Notes: generated by a model from the sequence alone, not told the origin. A DNA stretch of 64,000 nucleotides from Streptomyces albogriseolus (GCA_014650475.1 BMVA01000007.1:124001-188000), one strand, 5' to 3'; counted from the first letter of the stretch, positions 1 through 10,934 are shown. Numbers and translations: made by a program.

Positions 1-499
1 CGGAGGCGGCCCACTGGGCCTGCACGATGCGGTACGCGGGGAAGGTCGAGGAGCCGAAGTAGCGGATCTTGCCGGCGCGCTGGAGGTCGGTGAGGGCCGA
101 CAGGGTCTCCTCGTCGCTGGTCGTCGGGTCCCAGCGGTGCATCTGGTAGAGGTCCACGTGGTCGACGCCGAGGCGGCGCAGGCTGTCGTCCAGGGCGGTG
201 TAGAGCCAGCGGCGCGAGCTGCCCCGGTGGTTGCGCTCCTCCCCTATCGGCATGGTCGCCTTCGTGGCCAGCACGATGTCGTCGCGGCGGCCGGCGATGG
301 CCTTGCCGACCATCTCCTCGGACTCGCCGTTGCCGTACATGTCGGCGGTGTCGATGAGGTTGACGCCGGCCTCCAGGGCCGCGTCGACGATGGCGGTGGC
401 CTCCTCCTGCGTGGTGCGCCCGATGGCGCCGAAGTTCATCGCGCCGAGCGCGAGGGTGCTGACCTGGACGCCGGTGCGGCCGAGGGTGCGGTACTGCAT
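1..499 (-). CDS. Aldo/keto reductase, 3' end outside the window
   Basis: NAD(P)H-dependent oxidoreductase of the aldo/keto reductase superfamily; the physiological substrate cannot be told from sequence. The visible 166 residues form the N-terminal part of the TIM barrel, beginning MQYRTLGRTG. The AKR catalytic tetrad is in place: D50 and Y55 in LIDTADMYGNG, K80 in LATK, and H121 in LYQMHRWD. The ATG start has a GAGGAG ribosome binding site about eight bases upstream. The C-terminal half lies beyond position 1. The gene diverges from a TetR regulator, and two palindromes lie between them, so repression by that TetR protein, relieved by a small ligand or reactive carbonyl, is likely (inference). 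Confidence 0.93.
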   Translation of the reverse strand, partial: MQYRTLGRTGVQVSTLALGAMNFGAIGRTTQEEATAIVDAALEAGVNLIDTADMYGNGESEEMVGKAIAGRRDDIVLATKATMPIGEERNHRGSSRRWLYTALDDSLRRLGVDHVDLYQMHRWDPTTSDEETLSALTDLQRAGKIRYFGSSTFPAYRIVQAQWAAS

Positions 500-524
500 G
501 CCGTGGTCTCCTCACGAGTAGAAT

Positions 525-571
525 CGGAACAGTGTTCCGGTACGACTCCAACGATACGGAACACTGTTCCG
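525..571. promoter_or_regulatory. Paired palindromic operators between AKR and TetR genes
   Basis: Two 15-bp palindromes occupy 525-539 (CGGAACAGTGTTCCG) and 557-571 (CGGAACACTGTTCCG). Each is a perfect inverted repeat around one central base, and they are reverse complements of each other. Their centres are 32 bp apart, about three helical turns, so two dimers could bind the same DNA face. They lie in the divergent promoter region, just upstream of the reductase start. Palindromes of this size between a TetR gene and its divergent target are the classical TetR operator layout. Binding itself is inference. Confidence 0.8.
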
Positions 572-666
572 TTTTTCCAGTCCGAGCGCCCGCGGACATG
601 CGTGAGGCGCCTCGGGCAGGCGTGAGACCATGCGGTAGCTGTATGAGTGACGGAGGAAACGACGCG

Positions 667-1254
667 GTGAACCAGAGCGAGGACGGCGTGGGCGCCGGCC
701 CGTCACGGCGCAAGGACGCCCGGCGCAACAAGGAGACGCTGCTGGAGGCGGCCGCCGCGGTCTTCGTCACGTCCGGCGTGGACGCCCCGGTGCGCGACAT
801 CGCCTCCCGGGCAGGCGTCGGCCTGGGCACCCTCTACCGGCACTTCCCGACGCGGGCGGACCTGATCATCGCCGTCTACCGGCACCAGGTGGAGGCCTGC
901 GCCGAGGCCGGCCCGGCCCTGCTGGAGTCCGCTCCGACCCCGCACGACGCCCTGCGGCAGTGGATCGACCTCTTCGTCGACTTCCTGGTCACCAAGCACG
1001 GCCTCGCCGCCGTGCTGCGCTCCGACCAGTCGGGCTTCGAGGGCCTGCACGCGTACTTCCTCGACCGCCTCGTCCCCGTCTGCACCCAGCTGCTCGACGC
1101 CGCGAGGGCGGCCGGGGAGATCCGCGAGGACATCGCCGCCCTCACGCTCATGCGCGGCGTGGGCAACCTCTGCATCGGCGCGGAGACCGACCCCGACTAC
1201 GACGCCCGCCGCCTCGCCGCGGTGCTGGTCGACGGCCTGCGCCGCCCCAGCTGA
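667..1254 (+). CDS. TetR/AcrR family transcriptional regulator
   Basis: Predicted ligand-responsive DNA-binding repressor of 195 residues. The N-terminal helix-turn-helix is clear: RDIASRAGVGLGTLYRHFP is the recognition part of a TetR_N domain, reached after a short basic segment (SRRKDARRNKETLLEAAAAVF). The C-terminal two thirds are the variable helical ligand and dimerisation domain. The GTG start at 667 is preferred because GGAGG lies at 652-656. An in-frame ATG at 643 lacks a good ribosome binding site but would add only eight residues. The gene diverges from the aldo/keto reductase and probably represses both through the paired palindromes in between (inference). The ligand is unknown. 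Confidence 0.93.
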   Translation: MNQSEDGVGAGPSRRKDARRNKETLLEAAAAVFVTSGVDAPVRDIASRAGVGLGTLYRHFPTRADLIIAVYRHQVEACAEAGPALLESAPTPHDALRQWIDLFVDFLVTKHGLAAVLRSDQSGFEGLHAYFLDRLVPVCTQLLDAARAAGEIREDIAALTLMRGVGNLCIGAETDPDYDARRLAAVLVDGLRRPS

Positions 1255-1273
1255 CGACAGGCCTGGAACCCCG

Positions 1274-1561
1274 TCAGCCGGCGTCCGCCCCGGACTCCCC
1301 GTCCGACGCGAAGACCTCCGCCGTCGACGTCGCTGTGAGGGCCTTCCTGAACCACAGGCCCAGCACGTCGGGATCACCACAGCCGACAATGCGCTCCCGG
1401 TCCTCCTCGGAGACCTCGACACCCCGGTGCCCCAGCAGGAGCAGCAGATCCTTCGCCCGGCCCTCCGCCCGAAGCTGCTGCGCGGTCTGCGACTGGAAGA
1501 ACGAGAGGTCGAAGGCCATCAGATGTCCGTGGACAGTTCGACGGTGGGATGAGCTGACCAT
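1274..1561 (-). pseudogene. Remnant of Rpn-family nuclease/putative transposase C-terminus
   Basis: A 95-codon frame whose internal part (RAEGRAKDLLLLLGHRGVEV, then SEEDRERIVGCGDPDVLGLW) resembles the C-terminal tail of the large Streptomyces Rpn/PD-(D/E)XK-like 'putative transposase' proteins. In those, an RAEGxAxxLL linker is followed by a short helical domain ending near VFA. The N-terminal nuclease domain is absent, and upstream sequence in this orientation shows no continuation. The likeliest reading is a decayed fragment, possibly still translated from the ATG at 1519 as a small protein. Recognition rests on remembered family sequences, so assignment is moderate. Confidence 0.55.
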
Positions 1562-1680
1562 GAGGCGAAGCTAGGGGCGCCTGGCATACGCCGGGCGGAT
1601 ATGCGGCAGTGATCACGCGACCGGGCGAACTGACCGGCGCGCGTTGACGCTCCCACGCTCCCACGCTCCCGCGCCCAAGC

Positions 1681-1718
1681 GAAGGGGCCCGCACGACCGA
1701 AGTCGTGCGGGCCCCTTC
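1681..1718 (-). terminator. Terminator downstream of tuf
   Basis: A perfect 17-bp inverted repeat (1681-1697 and 1702-1718) with a CGAA loop, 35 bases beyond the tuf stop codon. It lacks a T tract, as is usual for high-G+C actinobacterial terminators. It would end the str operon transcript. Confidence 0.85.
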
Positions 1719-1752
1719 AGGTGCTCGCAGCAGGAGCTACCAGGTCAGATCG

Positions 1753-2946
<1,194 letters not shown>

Positions 2947-3025
2947 TGGGGTCCTCCTGTGGAGTGGTTCTGTACGCCTTACTTCATCGGCGCCAGGTGA
3001 TCTTTGCTGGGAAACCCGGGCCCGG

Positions 3026-3054
3026 GTCATTCCGCCGGGTGACGGCGGAATGAC
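3026..3054 (-). promoter_or_regulatory. Hairpin in the tuf 5' leader
   Basis: An 11-bp perfect inverted repeat (arms GTCATTCCGCC and GGCGGAATGAC, loop of seven) lies in the fusA-tuf spacer, about 80 bases before the tuf start. A CCCGGGCCCGGG palindrome sits just beside it, at about 3015-3026. It could act in mRNA processing or attenuation between fusA and tuf; no mechanism is shown. Confidence 0.5.
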
Positions 3055-3075
3055 CACTTGCAGGCTCCGGGGTCA

Positions 3076-3105
3076 AGCCTAAAGCGTTGATACGGAGTCC
3101 GTTAA
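3076..3105 (-). promoter_or_regulatory. Candidate internal promoter for tuf
   Basis: Reading leftward, TTAACG (-35) and TAGGCT (-10) are separated by 18 bp, 130 bases upstream of the tuf start and just downstream of the fusA stop. A separate tuf1 promoter inside this spacer is known in other streptomycetes, which supports the call. The -35 match is only fair. Confidence 0.42.
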
Positions 3106-3115
3106 ACGGAGCCCC

Positions 3116-5242
<2,127 letters not shown>

Positions 5243-5281
5243 AAGGCTTCAGTCTTCTCTCGGTCTCGATGGGGTCTGCGA

Positions 5282-5752
5282 CTACCAGCGGTAGTGCGCG
5301 AAGGCCTTGTTGGACTCGGCCATCTTGTGCGTGTCCTCACGCTTCTTCACAGCGGCACCGAGGCCGTTGCTGGCGTCGAGGAGCTCGTTGAGCAGACGCT
5401 CGGTCATGGTCTTCTCGCGGCGGGCGCGGGAGTAACCGACCAGCCAGCGCAGCGCCAGCGTGTTGGCACGGCCGGGCTTGACCTCGACCGGAACCTGGTA
5501 GGTGGCACCACCGACACGGCGGGACTTGACCTCGAGGGTCGGCTTGATGTTCTCGAGAGCGCGCTTCAGCGTGATGACCGGGTCGTTGCCGGTCTTCTCG
5601 CGCAGACCCTCCATGGCGCCGTAGACGATGCGCTCGGCGGTGGAGCGCTTGCCGTTCAGCAGCACCTTGTTGATCAGGGAGGTCACCAGGGGGGAGCCGT
5701 AAACCGGGTCGATGATGACCGGGCGCTTCGGGGCGGGGCCCTTACGAGGCAT
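5282..5752 (-). CDS. rpsG: 30S ribosomal protein S7
   Basis: Primary 16S rRNA 3'-domain binding protein that organises the head of the 30S subunit; in E. coli it also represses its own operon. The 156-residue sequence ([20 protein letters not shown] to FAHYRW) has the usual bacterial S7 length and termini. The start codon lies two bases after the rpsL stop, so the two are translationally linked. Confidence 0.98.
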   Translation of the reverse strand: MPRKGPAPKRPVIIDPVYGSPLVTSLINKVLLNGKRSTAERIVYGAMEGLREKTGNDPVITLKRALENIKPTLEVKSRRVGGATYQVPVEVKPGRANTLALRWLVGYSRARREKTMTERLLNELLDASNGLGAAVKKREDTHKMAESNKAFAHYRW

Positions 5753-5754
5753 TC

Positions 5755-6126
5755 TTACTTCTCCTTCTTGGCGCCGTAACGGCTGCGAGCCTGCTTGCGG
5801 TTCTTGACACCCTGGGTGTCGAGGGAACCGCGGATGATCTTGTAGCGAACACCCGGCAGGTCCTTCACACGGCCGCCGCGCACGAGCACGATGGAGTGCT
5901 CCTGCAGGTTGTGTCCCTCACCCGGAATGTAGGCGGTGACCTCGATCCCGCTGGTCAGACGCACACGCGCGACCTTACGCAGGGCCGAGTTCGGCTTCTT
6001 CGGGGTGGTCGTGAACACACGCGTGCAGACGCCGCGACGCTGAGGGGAACCCTCGAGTGCGGGCGTCTTGTTCTTCTCGACCTTGTCCTGCCGGCCCTTT
6101 CGGACCAGCTGCTGGATCGTAGGCAC
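5755..6126 (-). CDS. rpsL: 30S ribosomal protein S12
   Basis: Decoding-centre protein of the 30S subunit. The 123-residue product starts at GTG ([16 protein letters not shown]) and ends RYGAKKEK, the normal length; longer in-frame starts are not conserved. K43 in TTPKKPNSA and K88 in RVKDLPGVR are both wild type, so there is no sequence sign of S12-type streptomycin resistance or of the antibiotic-overproducing K88 alleles. First gene of the str operon, transcribed leftward from a promoter about 200 bp upstream. Confidence 0.98.
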   Translation of the reverse strand: MPTIQQLVRKGRQDKVEKNKTPALEGSPQRRGVCTRVFTTTPKKPNSALRKVARVRLTSGIEVTAYIPGEGHNLQEHSIVLVRGGRVKDLPGVRYKIIRGSLDTQGVKNRKQARSRYGAKKEK

Positions 6127-6529
6127 TACTTCTCCGGTTTCTGTGTGCCGATGGGTACAGCTAACCTGGAACATCTCCGACCCACGCGGTCGGGTGTGTC
6201 GAATCCGGCGGACTCCCACCGCAAGGCAGAAGGAAGCGCTGAATCACGGTGGCCGTTTCACAGCCCCCGGTGCGGTGTGATGGCACGCACGAAGGCCAGG
6301 GCACACCCCAGGCACAAGGTCTGAGCGTACCTAGCTCATGGACTCCGGTCAAAACAAATGGAGTGGGACGCGACACGCCCGACTTCTTGCGGTTCTCCCT
6401 GCCGGGACCCGCGGTTCCTTCGGCACGGCACGCGTCCGTTCGCGGCATTGGCCGGTTCACGCCCTTTACACGCCCGGCGCTCAGTACTTTGATCCGTCCG
6501 CCGCAGGACGAACGGGGGGATCCAGCCTG
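6127..6529. other. Intergenic region between rpsL and the Crp-family gene
   Basis: About 400 bp without a supported gene. It holds the divergent str operon promoter near 6324-6352, its roughly 190-base leader, and on the other side the upstream region of the Crp-family gene. An AT-richer stretch near 6455-6495 (CCCTTTACACG, GTACTTTGATCC) may contain that gene's promoter, but no convincing -35/-10 pair stands out. Confidence 0.6.
6324..6352 (-). promoter_or_regulatory. str operon promoter (rpsL)
   Basis: Reading leftward, TTGACC (6347-6352) and TACGCT (6324-6329) are separated by exactly 17 bp, a good match to the principal sigma factor (HrdB) consensus. It is 198 bases upstream of the rpsL start, so the operon has a leader of about 190 bases. 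This position and strength fit the primary promoter of the str operon. Confidence 0.78.
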
Positions 6530-7315
6530 ATGACATCGGCGTCGTACGGTCCGGACGACGGTGGCCTGGAGGACAGGGTGCCGTTCCTGGCCCGTCTGGA
6601 GAACGGGGAGCGCACCGCGCTGCTCGGACTCGGCCGTGAGCTGCGCTTCGCGCCGCGCGTGGTGCTGCTGCACCAGCGCGAGCCGTCCTCCCACGTGCTG
6701 TTCCTGGTCCAGGGATGGACGAAGGTCACGGCCGCGGCCGCCAACGGCTACGAGGCGCTGCTCGCGCTGCGCGGCGCCGGCGACGTGGTCGGCGAGTCCG
6801 CCGCGCTGACCGGGCGGCCACGGTCGGCGACGGTGACCGCGCTGGAGCCGGTCCGGGCGGTGGCCGTGGAACACGCGCGGTTCAAGGAGTTCCTGGGCCG
6901 GTCGCCCGCCGCGTCCTTCGCGCTCCTCGGCCTCACCGCGGACCGCACCCGGGCGGCGGACCGGCGGCGGCTGGAGTTCGCGTCGATGAGCGTGCGTCAG
7001 CGGTTCGCCGTGCTGCTGCTGGATCTGGCCCGCAGCCACGGCCGCCGTACGCCTGACGGCGTCGAGCTGGCCGTGCCGCTGAGCAAGCAGGAGCTGGCGG
7101 GGTCGGTGGGGGCGTCCCGGGAGATGGTGCAGAGGCTGCTGCGCGAGCTTCGGGAGAAGGACGCGGTGTCCACAGGGCGGCGCACCCTGCTGATCCGCCG
7201 GCCCGATGTTCTCCGGCGCATCGCCACCACCGACCAGGCCGCCTCGGCGATTCCGTCGCCCCCGCGGCCTCGGGCCGCCGAGACGGCGGTCCACGAGGGC
7301 GACGCGGGGCACTGA
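6530..7315 (+). CDS. Crp/Fnr family transcriptional regulator with cNMP-binding domain
   Basis: Predicted cyclic-nucleotide-responsive DNA-binding regulator of 261 residues. Residues about 18-125 form the cNMP-binding beta-roll, with the phosphate-binding cassette GESAALTGRPRSATVTAL intact (E89, R98 and S99 correspond to E. coli Crp E72, R82 and S83). Residues about 150-225 are the winged helix, with recognition segment SKQELAGSVGASREMVQRLL. The ATG start has GGGGGA upstream. An unconserved proline- and alanine-rich tail ends the protein. It lies next to the rpsL promoter in the opposite direction and 550 bp upstream of a nucleotidyl cyclase reading the same way, so it may sense that cyclase's product (inference). 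It is not the Streptomyces global Crp by context. Confidence 0.9.
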   Translation: MTSASYGPDDGGLEDRVPFLARLENGERTALLGLGRELRFAPRVVLLHQREPSSHVLFLVQGWTKVTAAAANGYEALLALRGAGDVVGESAALTGRPRSATVTALEPVRAVAVEHARFKEFLGRSPAASFALLGLTADRTRAADRRRLEFASMSVRQRFAVLLLDLARSHGRRTPDGVELAVPLSKQELAGSVGASREMVQRLLRELREKDAVSTGRRTLLIRRPDVLRRIATTDQAASAIPSPPRPRAAETAVHEGDAGH

Positions 7316-7330
7316 CCTGCCGGCCAGCCC

Positions 7331-7746
7331 CCGTCCGGCGGACGGCCCGCGGGAGCTGAGCGCGCAGTTCCCCGCGCCCCTCCCGGGCCGCACCGCCACC
7401 ACCGCCGCCGTCTGCGGGCAGTCGGGCCGCAGGGCGGCACGGGTGGGCGCAGACGGCACCCCAGCGGCGCGGGGGCTGACCGCGCAGTTCCCCGCGCCCC
7501 TTCGGGGCCGCACCACCCACCGCCGCCGCCGTCTGCGGACCGTCGCGGCGCAAGCCACGGCACCCCGCAGCGGTCCGGCGGACGGCCCGCGGGGGCTGAG
7601 CGCGCAGTTCCCCGCGCCCCTCCCGGGCCGCACCACCACCACCGCCGCCGTCTGCGGGCAGTCGTGCCGCAGGGCGGCACGGGTGGGCGCAGACGGCACC
7701 CCCCAGCGGCCCGCGGGGGCTGGGCGCGCAGTTCCCCGCGCCCCTT
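7331..7746. repeat. Tandem intergenic repeat, two ~240-bp units with four 21-bp cores
   Basis: The 21-base core CGCGCAGTTCCCCGCGCCCC+T begins at 7361, 7481, 7601 and 7725, so it recurs every 120-124 bp. Copies 1 and 3 share long identical flanks (CCGTCCGGCGGACGG hairpin before, TCCCGGGCCGCACC after), as do copies 2 and 4, so the block is a tandem duplication of a ~240-bp composite unit. It fills most of the 550-bp gap between the Crp-family gene and the cyclase. Cores of this kind are common intergenic repeats in Streptomyces. Open frames across it on both strands are artefacts of composition. Confidence 0.85.
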
Positions 7747-7865
7747 CAGGGGGCGCTTCTGTGTACGCGTACACAGTTTCTGTGGGTCATACGCCCTCAC
7801 GCCCCACCCCCCGCTCACGCCACTCTGCTGCCCTGCGCGACCACCCCCTCCCCCGAAGGGCAACC

Positions 7866-8672
7866 ATGACCCACCCCGTGAGCCGCACGATCCTGTTGCT
7901 GGACATCGAGAGGTTCAGCGACCGGGACGACGTCGAGCAGGCGTATCTGCGGCGCATGCTGTACGACGTCACCGACCGGGCGCTGGAGGCCGCCGGCATC
8001 GACGAGACGCTACGCACGCGTGCCGACCGCGGCGACTCCGTGATGGAGTTGATCGACGCGAACGCCCCGGTCACCGCGCTGCTGCGGGCCCTGCTCACCG
8101 AGGTCCCCGTGCAGCTGCGCGCCATGAACCGCATGGCGTCCCGCTCGGCGCAGATGCGGCTCCGCGGCGTCGTCGCCGGCGGCTACGTGGCCGTCGACGG
8201 CCTCGACGGCTGGGTCGGCTCCGACCTGAACCACGCCTGCCGCCTGCTGGACGCCGCCCTCCTGCGCGCGGCCCTGCGCGAGCGCCCCGACGACTTCGCC
8301 CTGTGCGTCTCGGACTCCGTGTACCAGGGCGTCGTACGCCACGACCACCCGGGCGTCCCGGCCGCCGACTTCCACCAGGTGACGGTGGGCACGAAGAACG
8401 GCCCGCTGACGGCGTGGCTGCACGGCCCCGTGCCGTCGGCCGGGGAGAACCACGGTGAGCGGGGGACGGGGGAGGCGCCGGGCGGATCGGGGGACCGCCC
8501 GGCGCCGGCAGCACGCCGGGGAGCCCCGGCGCCGGGTCCGGTCCTGGACGTCAACGGCGGCTCCGTGTCGTTCGGCGGCGGCTACGTCGCGGGCGACCAG
8601 CACGGCGTCTCCGGCGGCCGGGTCACCGGCGACGTGGTCATGGGCGGCAAGACGGACGGAGACCGCTCATGA
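7866..8672 (+). CDS. Class III nucleotidyl cyclase-like protein with C-terminal signalling motif
   Basis: Predicted to make a cyclic mononucleotide from an NTP; the base specificity is not determined. The 268-residue protein has a class III cyclase homology domain over about residues 7-185. The two metal-binding aspartates are D13 (in LLLDIERFSD) and D57 (in RGDSVMELID), and the catalytic Asn/Arg pair is N122 and R126 (GSDLNHACRLLDA). After a disordered linker (190-228) the C-terminus carries a glycine-rich motif (237-263; GDQHGVSGGRVTGDVVMG) that recurs at the start of the next protein. GAAGGG precedes the ATG. It overlaps the next gene by four bases (ATGA). With a PycTM gene three positions downstream, a Pycsar-like signal synthase is the favoured role (inference). 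Confidence 0.8.
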   Translation: MTHPVSRTILLLDIERFSDRDDVEQAYLRRMLYDVTDRALEAAGIDETLRTRADRGDSVMELIDANAPVTALLRALLTEVPVQLRAMNRMASRSAQMRLRGVVAGGYVAVDGLDGWVGSDLNHACRLLDAALLRAALRERPDDFALCVSDSVYQGVVRHDHPGVPAADFHQVTVGTKNGPLTAWLHGPVPSAGENHGERGTGEAPGGSGDRPAPAARRGAPAPGPVLDVNGGSVSFGGGYVAGDQHGVSGGRVTGDVVMGGKTDGDRS

Positions 8673-8945
8673 CCGGCCCCGACCCGGCGGCCCCGGGGGA
8701 CGCCACCGCCCCGGACGGGACCGCCCCCGACGAGCACCCCGCGAAGGAGTCCTCCGCCGAGGAGACGGAGGAGCACGACCAGCCGCAGGACGCGTGGGCG
8801 GCCCGCCGCGACCTGGTCGACCACAGCCCCCGCACCATGAAGGTCGGCTCGCACGCGGCGTTCGGCGGCGGCTACATCGCGGGCGACCAGCACGGCGTCT
8901 CCGGCGGCCGGGTCACCGGCGACGTGGTCATGGGCAGCAAGACGG
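8571..8945 (+). repeat. 85-bp direct repeat encoding the shared motif of cyclase and NTPase
   Basis: Bases 8571-8655 (end of the cyclase gene) and 8861-8945 (start of the NTPase-like gene) are identical at 83 of 85 positions, with both copies in frame. Differences are G/A at 8585/8875 and at 8646/8936. The translated motif is GGGY(V/I)AGDQHG followed by VSGGRVTGDVVMG(G/S)KT. The copies are 290 bp apart. Near-identity including third positions points to a recent copy or gene conversion rather than simple protein-level constraint. Confidence 0.95.
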
Positions 8946-10900
8946 TCCACCACTGGACGTTCCCCGGCCTGTCCACGGCCGCCTCCGCCTCGGGGGAGAT
9001 CCCGCCCGCCACCCTCACCCGGCTCGCCGCCACCTTCGTCACCGCCGACGACGCCTTCGGCGACCTGGTCGAACGGCTGCGCCGGGAGCGGGTGCTGGTG
9101 CTGTCCGGCGCCCGCTTCAGCGGCCGCCGGACGGCCGCCCTGATGCTGCTGCACCGGCTCGGCGCCGCCCCCGTGATCGCCCTCGACCGCGCGACCACCC
9201 CGGGCTCCCTGGCCGACGCCTTCACCGCACGCGACGACACGCCGGACGGCACCACGGACCGCACCACGGACCGCACGGGCGCGGCCCGCGGCTACGTGCT
9301 GTGCGACCTGGAGACCCGCCGCGGCAGCGCCCTCCGCGAAACCCACCTGCTCGGCGCCGCCGACCGCCTCGCCGAGCAGAACGCGTACGCGGTGATCACC
9401 GTCGGACCGACCGCCGTCCTGGAGGACGACGTGTTCCCCTTCGCGTGGCGGCCGCCCGCGACCGAGGACGTGCTCGCCGCGCATCTGCGGGTCCGCGCCG
9501 GCGAGGACGCCGTACCGCGCCTGCTGGGGCTGCCGGCGGTCAAGGAGTTCCTCGACCACGGCCATCAACTGCGCGAGGTCGCCGCCTTCGCCCAGCTCCT
9601 CGGCCGGTACAACGCGGGCGGGGCCACCGAGCAGGAGGTCGCCGCCTTCTCGCTGGTGTCGCTGGAGAACCAGGTCCGCGAGTGGTTCGAGGAGGACGAG
9701 ACCACCGTCCACCTGCGGGACAAGGCGTTCCTGATCGCGCTCGCCGCGTTCGACGACGGCCCCTACGCGCTCACCGCCGAACTCGGGGACCGGCTCTACG
9801 ACTTCCTCCAGCAGACCCAGAACCGCTCCCTGGCCGCGGACATCCCGGTCTTCGGCACCCACATCGGCAAGCGCCTCCAGCTCGCCCGCGCCCGGCTGTC
9901 CGAGGGCGAGGAGCACACCGAGTGGGGCCCGGTCACGCAGACGAAGGCCGCGTTCCACGACGAGCGGGCCTCGCTGGTGCTGCTGCGCGAGGTGTGGACG
10001 GGCCACCCGTCGGCGCGGCCCGCGCTGATCCAGTGGTTGCGCCGGCTCGCCGACGACGGCCGCCCCCTGGTGCGCACCCGCGCCGCGTCCACCGTCGCCG
10101 TCCTCGCCCGCACCGACCTGCCGTCCGCGATGGCGCTGGTCATCGAGGTGTGGGCGCGGTCCAAGCGGTTCCGCCACCGGCTCGTCGCCGTCAACTCGCT
10201 GACCCTCGCCCATCACATCGGCACCCCCAACGTGCCGCGCATCCTCGACACCTGGTCGGCCGCCGAGGACCGCCGGCTGCGCTGGGTGGCGGTCCGCGCG
10301 TACGCCCTGATCGGCCCCGAGCGGCCGGCCCAGGCGCTCGCCGCACTGCGCGCCGCGGCCCGCGAGCTGTACCGGCACGCCGGCGACCCGGACGACTTCG
10401 ACGTGGAGACGGCCGGGGAGCTCGCGGACGCCGTGGTGCTGCTGCTGCTCTCCCCCGCCTCCTCCGAGGTCCTCGACGACCTGCGCGCCCACCTCGACGA
10501 CGACCGCGCCGTGCACGACCTGGCCGTCGGAGGCTTCATCAGCGCCTGCGGCCGCACCCAGGACGACGAGCGCCACGGCGTCCCGCTGGTCCTCGACTGG
10601 TACGCCCGCGCCGCGACCGACGAGAACCGGGCCGCCGACGGCATCGCGCACCTGTGGCGCGAGGCGCTCGACGACCCGCACCACACGACGAGCGCGCTCA
10701 CGGCGATGCGCGCGTGGGTCCTGGCCGCCGACCGCTCCACCACCGTCGAATGGGCGCTCGCCGCACTGCTGCCGAGGCTCGTCACCACACCCACGGAGCA
10801 CCAGCGGCTCAGTCATCTGCTGCGCACCATGCCCGGCGAGGACGGAAACCCCCCGCCGGAGGTCGCCGCCCGGCTGCTCGGCACGCTGCCGCCCCGCTGA
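8669..10900 (+). CDS. NLR/STAND-like protein: N-terminal signalling motif, degenerate P-loop, C-terminal helical repeats
   Basis: A 743-residue soluble protein of no named family that I recognise. Order: acidic disordered region (1-55), glycine-rich motif (65-91) nearly identical to the cyclase tail, a nucleotide-binding-like segment with a P-loop variant GARFSGRRTAALMLL (147-161) in which the invariant Lys is Arg, a possible Walker B strand (GYVLCDLE), then a long alpha-helical region. Its last third reads like HEAT/TPR-type repeats (RTRAASTVAVLAR, RLVAVNSLTLAHH, RLRWVAVRAYALIG). This is the layout of STAND/NLR-type sensors: adaptor motif, NTPase, repeat sensor. The ATG overlaps the cyclase stop by four bases. 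Likely role is a sensor that engages the cyclase through the shared motif (inference). Confidence 0.72.
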   Translation: MTGPDPAAPGDATAPDGTAPDEHPAKESSAEETEEHDQPQDAWAARRDLVDHSPRTMKVGSHAAFGGGYIAGDQHGVSGGRVTGDVVMGSKTVHHWTFPGLSTAASASGEIPPATLTRLAATFVTADDAFGDLVERLRRERVLVLSGARFSGRRTAALMLLHRLGAAPVIALDRATTPGSLADAFTARDDTPDGTTDRTTDRTGAARGYVLCDLETRRGSALRETHLLGAADRLAEQNAYAVITVGPTAVLEDDVFPFAWRPPATEDVLAAHLRVRAGEDAVPRLLGLPAVKEFLDHGHQLREVAAFAQLLGRYNAGGATEQEVAAFSLVSLENQVREWFEEDETTVHLRDKAFLIALAAFDDGPYALTAELGDRLYDFLQQTQNRSLAADIPVFGTHIGKRLQLARARLSEGEEHTEWGPVTQTKAAFHDERASLVLLREVWTGHPSARPALIQWLRRLADDGRPLVRTRAASTVAVLARTDLPSAMALVIEVWARSKRFRHRLVAVNSLTLAHHIGTPNVPRILDTWSAAEDRRLRWVAVRAYALIGPERPAQALAALRAAARELYRHAGDPDDFDVETAGELADAVVLLLLSPASSEVLDDLRAHLDDDRAVHDLAVGGFISACGRTQDDERHGVPLVLDWYARAATDENRAADGIAHLWREALDDPHHTTSALTAMRAWVLAADRSTTVEWALAALLPRLVTTPTEHQRLSHLLRTMPGEDGNPPPEVAARLLGTLPPR

Positions 10901-10934
10901 CGCTTCGACCCCACCGACGAAAGACATCCGCGCC

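Noticed and set aside
5755-6126. rpsL alleles conferring streptomycin resistance
   Set aside because: K43 and K88 are wild type.
7331-7746. CRISPR array
   Set aside because: Only four cores at 120-bp spacing, flanks are also repeated, and no cas genes are nearby.
6161-7863. Long leftward frames over the crp-cyclase gap and the tandem repeat
   Set aside because: They translate the repeat units (repeated RGELRAQPP-type strings) and the antisense of the Crp gene; GC composition suppresses stops.
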